Source of the DNA: Nemertoderma westbladi
Taxonomy: Eukaryota; Xenacoelomorpha; Nemertodermatida; Nemertodermatidae
Length of the DNA stretch: 42,117 bases
Assembly: GCA_032718475.1 (NCBI GenBank)
Contig: JAUCBJ010002353.1
Span: 1-42,117, forward strand
Direction of reading: 5' to 3'
The position numbers were made by a program, and so were the translations under genes. The notes below the pieces were generated by a model. That model was not told where the DNA came from and made no database searches. It saw only the letters and a program-made list of their open reading frames with translations. Below are positions 20,741-31,059 of the stretch, piece by piece (position 1 is the first letter of the stretch; the number at the start of each line of letters is the position of its first letter).

Positions 20741-21214
20741 CACGAAGTTGGCGGAGCCTTAGCGAATTGACACTGTTAGGGGGTGGGTCAATTTATGCAA
20801 ATAGTTGTCGTCGTCGTCGTTGTCGTCGTCGTCGTCGTCGTTGTCGTCGTCGTCGTCGTTACGATTTTGACATGCTAATAACTTTGTCGGATTTAAAGCT
20901 GCCAAGTTGAAAATTTGTAGGTATCAATATGAGCAAAAGTTGAGATTTTTGAGAGACTTTCAGACACCACCAGTGCAATGGTCTCCCGCTAGAGGGCCAC
21001 ATGTCTAAACATTAAATGCCCTCCCATTTCTTTGCTTTTAATCCGTTTAAGCTGAAACTTGGCAGATATGTATTAGACCATTAGCTGTGACTTTCAAAGG
21101 AGGCGAATCCATCTGCAGTTCTCCAGTCTGCCGCTAGAGGGCCAACGTGACTATTTGCATAAATTGACCTACCCCCTAACAGTGTCAATTCGCTAAGGCT
21201 CTGCCAACTTCGTG
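20741..21214. mobile_element. Foldback/MITE element with 64-bp inverted arms
   Basis: The arms 20741-20804 and 21151-21214 are inverted copies with 62 of 64 bases equal (they include GCCTTAGCGAATTGACACTG). Inside are a (GTC/GTT)n microsatellite (20804-20862) and a segment of the repeat family seen at 1-377, with two CCGCTAGAGGGC words. Outside the left arm TGGGGCGAGC precedes the arm. The same word pair GCCTTAGCG...GGCGAGCCACGAAGT recurs inverted at 29831-29865, so the family is dispersed. No coding sequence or clear target duplication. Confidence 0.8.
20804..20862 (+). repeat. (GTC/GTT)n microsatellite
   Basis: About 19 trinucleotide units of TCG/TTG lie just inside the left arm of the foldback element. 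An arginine/cysteine-rich frame across it is an artefact. Confidence 0.9.
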
Positions 21215-21590
21215 CTGCGCGAAGTCCCCACTTCGTGTATGTTGTATGTATTGGCACCGGAAGTGGGCACCGGAAGTGGGCAATATCAGAGAATCCGGTA
21301 GGATATTTTATTTTTTGTCATTATTTTCAGGAAATAAATATTTAAGAAGAAATAAATAAAAATATAATTATATTGATTAGAAAATTAACAAAACAAGCAA
21401 CTTTATCTGTTTTTATCTGTTTTTATATCCCTGGGAAATTCGATCTACTGGATATCAAGTTTTTATATCTAACTACGTAAAGTAATCGTTAGTAAATTAA
21501 TCTTTATGATAGAAGCACTTTTGGTTTGTTTTGTGGCTAAATTAACGAGTCACCCAATTATATAATTAACTCCAACTAAATCTGCGGCAT
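21215..21590. other. Intergenic region 3' of SQOR
   Basis: A short direct repeat GGCACCGGAAGTGGGCA occurs at about 21252-21282; the rest is AT-rich. No gene is seen. No AATAAA was found close to the SQOR stop on the minus strand. Confidence 0.45.
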
Positions 21591-22928
21591 CTAATTACTC
21601 CCTTTGGGATTGAGGAACTTACGAAAGATTCCGGGTCCATTCCAGTTCCCTTTCAACATAAAATCGAAATACAATTTGGGCATTAGATGCGCCTTCATGA
21701 GGTACATGAACCTACTGGACTTCGACTGATCCCATGGGAACGTCTCCAAGGGCTCGGCGTTAAAGTCGAACTCTGCAAGCATCACCCTGCCGTCTCCAAC
21801 GGTTAGTGGACACGATGTGTAACCGTTGTACAACGGTTTAACCACCCCGGAATCCATAGCCGCCTTTAGATTCCTCGCAACTACACCGCTTTGCGCAGAC
21901 ACGGCAGCCGCCGTCTTCGAGGTCGGGATGTGAACAGAATCGCCAATACCGAAGATATTCGGGTAGCGATTGTGCTGGAGGGTCTCTCTGTTTGTATCCA
22001 GGTAACGCGGTTCTTTGGGGGTCAGTAAGTCCGTTTCCTTAAGAACGTCCGGGGCACTTTGTGGAGGAGTTACGTGAAGCATTGAGTAAACAACCTTAAC
22101 AGTCTGTCCGGATTCCGAATCCTTAAACACAGCTTCGTTAGTTTCCGGTCTCACCTCGACTAGATTGTGTTTGAAGTGAGTAACTAAACCACGCTCGTTC
22201 GCCATGCTCTGTAACGCAGTCGCGTACTTCTTCACCGGGAATATCGCTGGACTCGCCGAATAGAAGTGGGTCTCTACAGCGAGTCCACGTTTCCGCCAAT
22301 GGGTGTCCGCGAGGTACATTATCTTCTGGGGAGCGCCTCCGCATTTAATTGGCCCCGCGGGGTGAGTAAATATCGCTGGCCCTGAAACTGTCGCTTCTAT
22401 TGCCGGGAAGGTTTTATGGACATAGACAGGTGAGTAGTTGGAACAAATATTCGAAGTTTTATCGAAGGCGTCAGGGAGACCTTTAATAAGATGGTAGTCG
22501 AGTTGGACTCCTAAAGCAACTAATAGGTAATCGTACGTTACCGTCGCGCCAGATTTAGTTGTAACGGAGTTTTCCCTGGGTTGTAGACTCGATACCGAAT
22601 CCTGAATCCAGTCCACTCCTTTAGGGATTAAGGATTCGGTGGAGCGGACCGACTCAGAGAAGTCCTTGAGTCCTGCTCCTACCAGGGTCCACATAGGTTG
22701 GTAGTAATGTTCGCCTTTGGGTTCGATTATCGCACATTGTCCGTCGCCCACGAACGGTCCTAGTTTCGCCGCTACAGATACGCCGCCCGCACCGCCGCCA
22801 GCCACAAGCAGTCGGTAGTGGTTACTGTGGCGTCGCAGCTCGCCTGTACCGAAGTAACGCGAGGTGTTCCTTAACCTATAACTGTTGCGGAACATTGAAC
22901 TCCCGCTAGTTCGAGCAAGGTAATTCAT
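21591..22928 (-). CDS. SQOR: Sulfide:quinone oxidoreductase, mitochondrial, single exon
   Basis: SQOR is a flavoprotein of the inner mitochondrial membrane. It oxidises hydrogen sulfide, passes electrons to ubiquinone and the sulfur to an acceptor such as glutathione. The product has 445 residues against about 450 in human. The first ~36 residues are rich in R, S and T with few acids and look like a mitochondrial targeting sequence. The FAD-binding GGGAGG is at 44-49, followed by HYYQPMWTLVGAG (74-86). C196 (PIKCGGAPQK) and C373 (GYTSCPL) match the two redox cysteines of the animal enzyme. GIGD (327-330) and PTSKTAAAV complete the flavin site. The C-terminal ETFPWDQSK...MYLMKAHLMP helps form the membrane-anchoring part. 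The gene has no intron, unlike vertebrate SQOR. Confidence 0.96.
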   Translation of the reverse strand: MNYLARTSGSSMFRNSYRLRNTSRYFGTGELRRHSNHYRLLVAGGGAGGVSVAAKLGPFVGDGQCAIIEPKGEHYYQPMWTLVGAGLKDFSESVRSTESLIPKGVDWIQDSVSSLQPRENSVTTKSGATVTYDYLLVALGVQLDYHLIKGLPDAFDKTSNICSNYSPVYVHKTFPAIEATVSGPAIFTHPAGPIKCGGAPQKIMYLADTHWRKRGLAVETHFYSASPAIFPVKKYATALQSMANERGLVTHFKHNLVEVRPETNEAVFKDSESGQTVKVVYSMLHVTPPQSAPDVLKETDLLTPKEPRYLDTNRETLQHNRYPNIFGIGDSVHIPTSKTAAAVSAQSGVVARNLKAAMDSGVVKPLYNGYTSCPLTVGDGRVMLAEFDFNAEPLETFPWDQSKSSRFMYLMKAHLMPKLYFDFMLKGNWNGPGIFRKFLNPKGSN

Positions 22929-23211
22929 CTTTGTGTTTTTACCTCCGTGGTTGTTCAGTATGGTACCATAGATCTATATGTAACTGCGTACAGTGTAACA
23001 GGATACAAGTTCAACCTAAAACTCAATCGTTTGATAAAATAGACCTAATAAAATTGTATGACACATATTATTTTAATGTATTACAGTATTAAGATTTAAA
23101 TGTGATTCCAATTCAAATAACTGATGGTGGGTAGTTATTAAGGTTACAGTGGGACAAAGGTTACAAAACAGTTTTTTCGAAAATTGCAAGTCAAATGTTA
23201 CAAAGTCAACG

Positions 23212-23289
23212 TTTAGTATCACTATAGGCCCTACTGTATTAGAGTCAAAGTTTAGTATCACTATAGGCCCTACTGTATTAGAGTCAAAG
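23212..23289 (+). repeat. 39-bp direct duplication
   Basis: Two exact head-to-tail copies of a 39-bp unit (TTTAGTATCACTATAGGCCC...) are followed by a third, decayed start. The 39-bp period keeps short frames open on both strands, which explains two spurious small open frames. Confidence 0.9.
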
Positions 23290-23570
23290 TTTAGCAATAG
23301 CGAGTCAAAGATTACACCATTCAAATACAGTATGAAGCTAGCCTACATAAAGAAATAGGAAATGTGAAAGGTTACAATAATGCAATAATACATGTCAACA
23401 TGTCGCAGGTTACACAATAATATTTTCTCACACGGATCTTATGGTTGAGCGATATTTATTCTGTATTCCCACATAATTGGGTGACCTTTGATCCCGGGTT
23501 TTAGAATTTCTACAGCCTTAACTCTGATTTGAAAATGCGCCGAAATTTAAAGAAACTCAACGTATAATTT

Positions 23571-23726
23571 AGGAAAGGAGCAGGTTACAGTGGCACATTA
23601 TTTTACCAAAAACCAAAATAACAAACAAAAGAAAATAGAACAGGTTACATTACTATTTTTGCTATTAAACAGCTGTTGTTTGCGTTGATTGTCCCCTAGA
23701 GAGGGATGTATTTTGATTGCGTCCCA
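23571..23726 (+). repeat. Dispersed ~150-bp repeat, copy B
   Basis: It starts AGGAAAGGAGCAGGTTACAG, continues with GGCACATTATTTTACCAAAA and GAACAGGTTACA, and ends near TTGCGTCCCA. It is most like copy C 430 bp downstream. Confidence 0.75.
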
Positions 23727-24000
23727 CTTACCTATTAAATTGGTTACCTTCGACTCCTTCATTTCGCACCTCTTTGACTCATAATTTTCGAAAGAGCAAT
23801 TTTGTAATACTTGGAACTCTAACGTCATATTCGACACAGAATCACCTACTGCACATACAGTATCATGGCCAAAACATATGTTATATACCTAAGCAATTTT
23901 TTGTCTCAAAAGGTGACAGGGGGGGGGGGGGGGGGAGGGACTCGACGTAAAACCCGCCTTGGCGAATTAATATCCCGCCTCAATGTTAAATTCTCAATTT

Positions 24001-24151
24001 AGGGAAAGGAGCAGGTTATAGTGGCACGTTATTTTAACCAAAACAATGAACTAAACACAATAGAACAGGTTACAGTTTTATTTTTGAGAGTAATCATCTG
24101 TTATTTGCGTCCAATTTACCCTGGAGATGGATGAATTTTTATTTCGTCCAG
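24001..24151 (+). repeat. Dispersed ~150-bp repeat, copy C
   Basis: It has the same word order as copies A and B, ending with CTGGAGATGGATGAATTTTT and TTCGTCCA. The preceding words CCCGCCTCAATGTTAAATT also occur near 17090 (CTCGCCTGAATGTTAAATT), so the family may extend further upstream. Confidence 0.75.
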
Positions 24152-26016
24152 TTTCCCCACCTACAGTATCTCCTCAAAAGAGGCCAGTTTTTTTAATATC
24201 ATTATAAATGCATATTGAATAGCAACACTGCCACTAATCTTATTCATGTTCATATAATTACGTCAAAAATGCAGTGCAATGTTAATGTATATAATGGTTC
24301 TAAATTATAATTAAGTAACATTATTACAAATATTAAGTGGAATTTACTAACCTAGGCCTACTTTATAATAAATATTGATAGTATATTTTGCAATATAAAA
24401 AATTAAAAATAATACGGTATTATTCAGAAATCGTTCATACTCATAAGTCAATCAGGCTAAAAAAACACCCCGAATATAGGATAAATTTTTGGCGCCCCCT
24501 AGCGGCTGACGAGAGATTCAAAAAATGTCGCTAAAAAGACTATTCATCCGTTATTTTCCATTTTTATTTTTCGATACCACAGTGTTTGAAAGTAGCATAT
24601 GATCATTTTCATCATATTTTCGACTAGTTTTTTGTCTATTCATTTTCTATTTCTGATATCGACAATAATTGGCAATTTTGTTAAAAAAATTCAAAATTAA
24701 AACAAAATTTACAAACCCATGTTTTTTCTAATTTTTCATTAAAAATGGGGAAATATTATAAAATTAAGAAAGAAAACTGGTCGAAATTTATTGAAGCTTA
24801 GGAAATTACCTTTCAAAAAAATCAAAAAATCCAAAAACGGTTAAGAAATGGCGGAAGAGTAGTAATTTTCGTATGACAAAATGTCATCCAGATATAATTG
24901 CCTTCAAAGTTCAAACCTTCGGCGCAAAATTGCCTCTATGGGGTCTGTTTGGTTTAATAGTGTCTGACAGGTAGGAAGCACACAACAACGCTAAAACTAC
25001 TGTATGTTTACGACGGTTTTCGGGGTCGCTGATTTCATCTTCTTTGTCAGTATTTGGTTGAATAATTCGTCGGTCGGTTGTCTGTCTGTCTTACATTTTG
25101 ACACAGATTTCTAGACATATATTCCACGATAAATTTTTCAGATTAAATCCCAATTAAATTCTTCCCTGGATGGCATAAAAAAAATTTATTAATTTTTTTC
25201 TGAAGAACCAACCCCTCCCCCCCTCCCCCTTAAAATAATATAGTTAATTAAATAGAAAATTTACTGTTTGAAATTGAAATTTTTCCTTTTTGGGCAGTGA
25301 AAATATCTTTGTAAAAAATATGTCGGCAAAGCAAAAAAGTTATTACGTACAGTAAAACATAAACCAACAAATAAGGCAATAAACTGAACAAACAATCACT
25401 TATTAAATTTCCATACCATACTACTAACAATGAAATTAAATAAGGTTTTGCTAATTAATTATTTTTTCCGTAATTGTACATTGTTCTCTCACATTGGATA
25501 CTACGGAGTCCATTCACTCCATTATATAGATATAGATACATAAGCCATTTTATAATATTGAATATAGGCCTATCACATTTGAAACATTTAATAACTTGTA
25601 AATTCTTAGAGCCATTTTGGTTTACAAATTCCTTTATCCATATAGAGTTTATTATTTTACCAAAAATCGGACTGAAAAACACCGCAACATTTATCCCAAC
25701 TAATAATAATTTTTGACCTTATTATTTATTTTGTGAGAGTTTGTGTTCAGAGTTCGGGTCTGTCAACTCTACCCCGCAGCAAATCTTTCGGGCTTACAAA
25801 GTAGAAAATAAACATTAAGAAATATTTTTCTGATGGGCAGGAATAACCTTGTTTACCAAAAGTGTTTTCTTTTGCCTGAATGACTAAAGGTTTATATAGA
25901 ATGACAGATCTATTGACTGACAGATAGATTGACTATAGATAGACTAGCAGTTCTGACGAAAAATAAGTTTGGATTAACACGAATACGAAATCGCTAGCAT
26001 GGGACAATAAAATGTT

Positions 26017-27828
26017 TCAAAGGCCCAATAACTCAACAAGACATAGAAGCTCATCATCTGTAGATTCCTCATTGCCCTCGTGCACGGATCCACCACCATC
26101 ATTCGATTCGTTGTCAGTCGACTCATCCTCCTCACCAGTTGAACCATCATCACTCTCTTCGTAAATATATTTAGCACTAAAAAAATTCAACTGGCTACTT
26201 CTATTCCAAACTGATTCAGCTAATCGCTGTATATGTGCTTCAGTCCAGTGATCAGCTAAAGAAACAACAGAAAACAAGACAAGTCCATTTAGATGACTAG
26301 ATCGTATAATATTGTCTATTTCTTCAAAAGACTCCGCTTGTGGCGGTTCATAATCCCAACGGTAACGTAATTCAATACAGAGTTCTTTTAATGAGGATAT
26401 CGATCGTAATGCAGTTATCACACTGTGATAGTCGCAGCGAGATATATGAAGAGTGTTAATAGTATGTATAAAGGGAGGGCCATCGTTCTCACATTCAACG
26501 AGAAATCCCTGCAGTAGAAGAGTCTTCAGATTTGGTAACAAACGGCATAAATGGGCCAATGATATAGCGTCATCAGACCAGTTAGTAGAGAATTCAAAGT
26601 GTGTTACTGTCGGTAAATATGATGTTCCCGTTGCCAGAAGGATTCTCTGAAACCAAGAGTGACAGCTATCATCAGATATTATAGATAGAGATGATAATTT
26701 ATTAAACAGATTAAGTTGGTCAAACAGTCTAAGTTCAGAACGTATGTCATCCTCATCCCTGGCTGTTTCAAACTTCCCACATATACTTAAACTTTCCAAT
26801 GTGTTCATACAATGAGGAATAACTAAGTCACTAAGTTTCTCAGTAACACGAGCTAGAGGGGCCGTAGTTCTCGTATGCGTCTCGTAAGCAGGAATAGTTA
26901 GACCACACAGATTAAATTCGATAAAACGAAAATCAGTCGTGTGGCGATTAATTAATCCATCTAGAATGTCCATCGTTAGATCAGTAATAATAGTGACCTG
27001 AGGAAATAAATAATGGAAGTCAATTATACCATCAACTGTAACATTACAACATTTTTTAATGTTAATCATCTGCAACATTTTCAGTTGGCCCACTTCTTTG
27101 AATGCAGGTGTACAAATAGTGGAATTAGGAATAGATAATGTTTCAAGGTTGGGACAACTGCCCACTATACCATTTAGAATAACACAACGTATGTTACTCG
27201 TGAAAATATTTGTAAGGTTAATAAATTCGATGCCACTAGTAAAGAACAACGCAAGGAGCTCAACAATTTCATATTGGTAATTGGGTTTGGAAGAATGATA
27301 GCGAGCATGTGATTCGTTTTCGTACAGGTTAGCAATATACAATGTAGTCAATTTATCAGAAACTTTGTGTTTGGGGAGCAATTGTAGTATAATGGTAGGG
27401 ATATTTTTTGGAAACTGAACTTGGAAATCCCGACTGAAAATTATTTCATTGCATTGCCATTGGTAAAAAAATAATTCTTTATAGGTTTCCATGACATATT
27501 CCAATGTTGGACACATGTAATTATTAACTGCATCAGGTTGTAATTTCTTATACATCAACTCTAACTGCTCCACCGCAAAAACATATGCATGAATGATGTA
27601 GTTCCGAAAATTGATGTACAGTTTAGGAGCGAGTCCAGTCCTCAACCAATTAAACATTAAGTCACTATCACGATCACGATCAAGATATTTGTGCTGCCAC
27701 TTTCTAGACTCTGCCCTTACCATCCCCGCAGTTAATGTCCTTGTTATAATTACAATACAAGTTTCCTGTAGAGTCAATAAGCGACAGTTCTTCATCAAAA
27801 TAACGGCACTAATACCGCCCGCGGCCAT
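26017..27828 (-). CDS. Predicted leucine-rich-repeat-like protein with acidic tail, single exon
   Basis: The 603-residue frame has no stop over 1.8 kb in AT-rich DNA, so it is very probably a real gene. I do not recognise an orthologue. From about 190 to 540 it shows irregular leucine-rich segments such as CPNLETLSIPN, LKMLQMINIKKC, MNTLESLSICG and LPNLKTLLLQG. These resemble the ~26-residue repeats of F-box/LRR or similar proteins. A typical F-box is not evident in the first 60 residues. The last ~50 residues are a low-complexity acidic tail (EESDDGSTGEEDESTDNESNDGG) before a hydrophobic end. No signal peptide or membrane segment is seen. The start ATG lies in GCATGG, a good context. It might be a substrate adaptor or scaffold, but this is only inferred from the repeats. 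Confidence 0.7.
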   Translation of the reverse strand: MAAGGISAVILMKNCRLLTLQETCIVIITRTLTAGMVRAESRKWQHKYLDRDRDSDLMFNWLRTGLAPKLYINFRNYIIHAYVFAVEQLELMYKKLQPDAVNNYMCPTLEYVMETYKELFFYQWQCNEIIFSRDFQVQFPKNIPTIILQLLPKHKVSDKLTTLYIANLYENESHARYHSSKPNYQYEIVELLALFFTSGIEFINLTNIFTSNIRCVILNGIVGSCPNLETLSIPNSTICTPAFKEVGQLKMLQMINIKKCCNVTVDGIIDFHYLFPQVTIITDLTMDILDGLINRHTTDFRFIEFNLCGLTIPAYETHTRTTAPLARVTEKLSDLVIPHCMNTLESLSICGKFETARDEDDIRSELRLFDQLNLFNKLSSLSIISDDSCHSWFQRILLATGTSYLPTVTHFEFSTNWSDDAISLAHLCRLLPNLKTLLLQGFLVECENDGPPFIHTINTLHISRCDYHSVITALRSISSLKELCIELRYRWDYEPPQAESFEEIDNIIRSSHLNGLVLFSVVSLADHWTEAHIQRLAESVWNRSSQLNFFSAKYIYEESDDGSTGEEDESTDNESNDGGGSVHEGNEESTDDELLCLVELLGL

Positions 27829-28549
27829 GCTCGATTTAGCAGCTTTAATAATTCAACATTTGGAATACAGGAATATATTTGGTAGGTGCATAGGTGTGGC
27901 AACAAGGCCATAGAACAGTAGAGAGGGGAAGGGCAGGCCTAGGGCACTAGAGCAAAAACAGGTACCGGTACCGGTACCGGTAATCCAGAATGGCAAAGTG
28001 CGTTTTAAAGAGACTTAAACACCATGCCTAACTGCAGAACTGCCTAATAGGCCTATAACAATATTTGTTTTACAGACGGTCGTTTCCGTTTTACCCTCCA
28101 CCCTCTGGGGATTATTCTATTCAAGGCTGCACCTGCTAGGCATTAATGAAATATTAAATAAAATTAGGCATTTAGGACACACAAATCTTGAAATCTAAAA
28201 CAGTAAAACTTAAAGCAATACGATAACATTGGTAGATTGGGTAAATGATAAAACTGGGATAGGCAAGGCATATGGTAGTACACGTTCGTGGGGCCTTCGC
28301 GCAGCACGAGGCCCAGTTATGAGATACAAATTAAAATTGTGCGACTGTATCACAAAATCAGGTTATGAGAGATTAACCCACACCACCAATTAATCAAAGA
28401 AAGGGGGACAGTACGTGTTCACCCCTTTTAATCTGCCCCCCCCCCTCCCTCCCCCCACCCACCAATACATAACCGCGACATCTACCACCCACGGAAGGGT
28501 AGCACGAACTTATTTCCAAACGCACGTTCAATATGCAAAGCCAGGTGGT
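27829..28549. other. Upstream region of the LRR-like gene
   Basis: (CCGGTA)n occurs at 27962-27982, and a GTGGGGCCTTCGCGCAGCACGAG word at 28288-28310 matches ends of the foldback family. A C-rich stretch is at 28436-28470. No gene is recognised. Confidence 0.45.
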
Positions 28550-28858
28550 TTATAGGAATATACTCGTCTTCATTATAAGCCTCTTTGCGTTCGACCTGTT
28601 TTGTATTAAAATATATTTATTAAACGCAGGCTGACACTCTTTATAATAATAATACCTAGGGATGCCAGCTTCCAGACTTTCAATCTTTACTGCCGCGCAA
28701 ACCCCGCAGAGGAAGTTTAAGCCCATCGGCAATTGGTGTTTCAATTCCGGTCCAGGAACTCTGACAATGGGAGCATTCAATCTTAGCTGTGGTCCATTCC
28801 CGTGGTTTCGGCTTCCTTTTCTTCGTCCCAATGACAGATTATTCTGAAGACGTTCCAT
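28550..28858 (-). CDS. Possible short coding exon, unrecognised
   Basis: A 102-codon frame begins with a basic stretch (LGRRKGSRNHGNGPQLRL) and is less AT-rich than its surroundings over the first ~70 codons. On the minus strand a possible splice donor (CCTAG|GTATTA) lies near codon 67, after which the frame becomes low complexity. It could be the first exon of an unseen gene. No family is recognised, no partner exon was found and it may be chance. Confidence 0.22.
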   Translation of the reverse strand: MERLQNNLSLGRRKGSRNHGNGPQLRLNAPIVRVPGPELKHQLPMGLNFLCGVCAAVKIESLEAGIPRYYYYKECQPAFNKYILIQNRSNAKRLIMKTSIFL

Positions 28859-29658
28859 TCGCTTTCAGTTTATTGTTGGCGTTTGTGTTTTGAAGTTGTA
28901 TTCGAGTGGACAGTCGCGCCGGTTTCGAGGTAACCATACCGACCTGTGATAAGCGTTGGTTTTGTTGAGTACCGGTATTCATCTTCTCTCACCTCTTCAA
29001 TGCCAGATGTTGCAAATACTGATAACACGAATAACGGTATATTTTTCAATACTTGTCAATAGTAATATATATAATTTAGATAACTATTTTATATCTGTAG
29101 GCCTACTGTTGAGCAAACTCTACATAAATTCCAACCTGTGTATCGCCGGTAGTTCTGTTGCTGTGCAAAGTGCTGAAGTGCCGGCAGCCGGCACCGGTAG
29201 TAGGGTGGTACCTGGGTACCTACGGTGCGCACTACAACGGCAGTACAGCAATACGGTGTACCGTGCCAATGACTGAATGATTAGCGGTAACTATCTAAAC
29301 TATTATATTATTATTACCGGTGCCGGTACTGGGCTAATTACTGAATTAGGCCTAAACTATAATCACCGCAAGGGTTGCCGGGGCCATGTTTAATTAGATT
29401 ACATGATATGGCATGTCTGCAGTGTATGGTACCGGCTGACCAGTGTTGCAGTATTGACTGATTGCAGGATTCTCGATTCAGGGATTGAGTACAGCCTAAC
29501 AGCCTAACAGTACCGGTACATGCAGATTCGCCGACAGCCCCAATGTATTGCAAAATTTGTCAGAAACCCAGCTGATTTATCCTACAGTAATAATAATTTA
29601 ACGCATTTTAATTTTGGATAAATAAATTTATTATAACTGCAATAACAGTTACACTGAT
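28859..29658. other. Intergenic stretch rich in ACCGGTACC words
   Basis: No gene is seen. CCGGTA/TACCGG words recur at high density (about 28966, 29186, 29200, 29318-29328, 29429, 29509), as in the hnRNP 5' region and at 27962. Confidence 0.45.
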
Positions 29659-29865
29659 GCTGCACGAAGGCCCCACGCAAATTCTACTTGGAAAATTTTC
29701 AAACTTTTGCCAAACAACATGTGTACCAAGTTTGGATAGATTTTATCAAGGATTGGCCGAGTTATTAACGTTTAAAATAAAATACTGAAAAAAAAACGCG
29801 ACAGAACGACAGGTTGATTAATGGTACCCCTACGCTAAGGCTCACTCACTTCGTGGCTCGCCCCA
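29659..29865 (-). mobile_element. ~207-bp dispersed element sharing ends with the foldback family
   Basis: Read on the minus strand it begins TGGGGCGAGCCACGAAGTGA and GAGCCTTAGCG, which match the outer left arm at 20732-20766. It ends in GTGGGGCCTTCGTGCAGC, which matches 28288-28305 and, less well, 21207-21222. The middle includes the conserved-looking words AACTCGGCCAATCCTTGATA and AAACTTGGTACACATGTTG. It is non-coding. Confidence 0.65.
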
Positions 29866-30293
29866 CAGAGAGTAGTAGTAGGGCCTATATAATGCATAAT
29901 GCTGTAATGGCACTCTTATAGTAAAAGTTAAAATTGAAAACCTAGCAACCAGTCTGCCAGTTAGGGCAGTAGGCAGGTAGGGCGGGCAGGCGGGGTTTCT
30001 ATTAAACTAAAACCTGAATTCGTTGTCTAACTCAGTAAACTACTGTACTGCCTGACTGCTGTAGAGTAGCAGTAGGCCTACTGCTGTACTGTTCAAATGG
30101 CTGGATTGGGGTTTGGTTGGTGCAAGGACTACTGAAGCAGCTTAGCTTCAGTACCGGTACTGCAGTAGTCCTTGTGCCTTGGGTTGGTGTAAAGAACATT
30201 GAGATCACCATTTTGAACTTCCCGCCAAATCAGTCCAACTAGAGCGCTCTTAAATTAATAATAAGAGAGCTCTAGATAATATCTGAATATTAA
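29866..30293. other. Intergenic stretch before the TTAA element
   Basis: No gene is seen. It contains CAGTAG/CTGCTG-rich words and an inverted pair CAAGGACTACTGAAGC (30123) and CTGCAGTAGTCCTTG (30160). It ends in the GAGCGCTC/ATATCTGAATATT repeat into which the TTAA element is inserted. Confidence 0.4.
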
Positions 30294-31055
30294 GGGGGGG
30301 GGGGGGGGGGGGGTACACCATTTTGGTCCAAAATATGTCGAAATTTTTTTTATGGTCTATTATAATGCACCATTGAACGGTGTTTCCAAATATGAAAACC
30401 GCTATTTAATAGCTCTTTTAGTTTTCAAGTTATAACAATTTCCATTTAGGAAACATATTGAAATTACTATTACTATGTATAAGGCAAGGTCGATTATCTC
30501 CAAATATTTTTTTTATAAAATTGTCAATTTCAAAACCCTACTACTTCTACAATTTTTGAGCAATTAGTCTGAAACTTTCTGTGGGTGTCTACATAGCCAC
30601 CCTGCATAAAAGGTTTCGACAACTTTTCGAAATTTTTTGTTAATAAAATTTTATACTATTTATAACAAACCTTACAATTAACATAAATTTGCAGCGCCAC
30701 CTAGCGGTGCAGAATTATTTTCACAAAATTTCACCTGATAGTTATGTTGCCCCATCTTTGGTCTATCATATAAAAAAACTTTCACGTGATTATATTCAAA
30801 ACTGTAAAAGCCTTTTTTTTTTTTTTTTTTTTTTTTTTAGTTTTTTTTTTAAGTTTTTTTTATTGTTAACTAATATATAATAATACTAACTAATATTAAA
30901 TAGCAAAAAAAAATTTCTGACCTGTCATGTAGAATAGCATCTTAGGCACCTATATTCCAAATTTAAGCCAAACCCAAACAATTTTGAAACGCTGAGAGTG
31001 ATAAATCGAGGAGTTGTCCGAAAATGGTGTACCCCCCCCCCCCCCCCCCCCCCCC
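30294..31055. mobile_element. TTAA-flanked non-autonomous element with poly-G/poly-C ends
   Basis: The left end is G20 followed by TACACCATTTTGG. The right end is the inverse, CCGAAAATGGTGTA followed by C24. TTAA lies exactly outside both ends (30290-30293 and 31056-31059), and the flanking host sequence is one repeat family split in two. TTAA duplication is typical of piggyBac-type transposases, although those ends usually begin CCC rather than GGG. The 762-bp body is AT-rich and non-coding and holds a T-rich run (30812-30860) and a GCCACCTAGCGG word. Confidence 0.75.
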
Positions 31056-31059
31056 TTAA

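Larger units (their letters stand above)
22929..26016. other. 3.1-kb intergenic region rich in repeats
   Basis: It holds a 39-bp tandem duplication (23212-23289), dispersed-repeat copies B and C (23571 and 24001) and G17 at 23919-23935. A further repeat-like stretch starts near 24490 with a GCCCCCTAGCGG word. No convincing exon was recognised. Confidence 0.5.

Noticed and set aside
20725-20910. Arginine/cysteine-rich small protein
   Set aside because: It translates the (GTC/GTT)n microsatellite in the foldback element.
15937-22928. A mitochondrial gene cluster (SFXN2 with SQOR)
   Set aside because: The genes lie on different strands kilobases apart with SETD9 and repeats between; proximity alone is not evidence of shared function.
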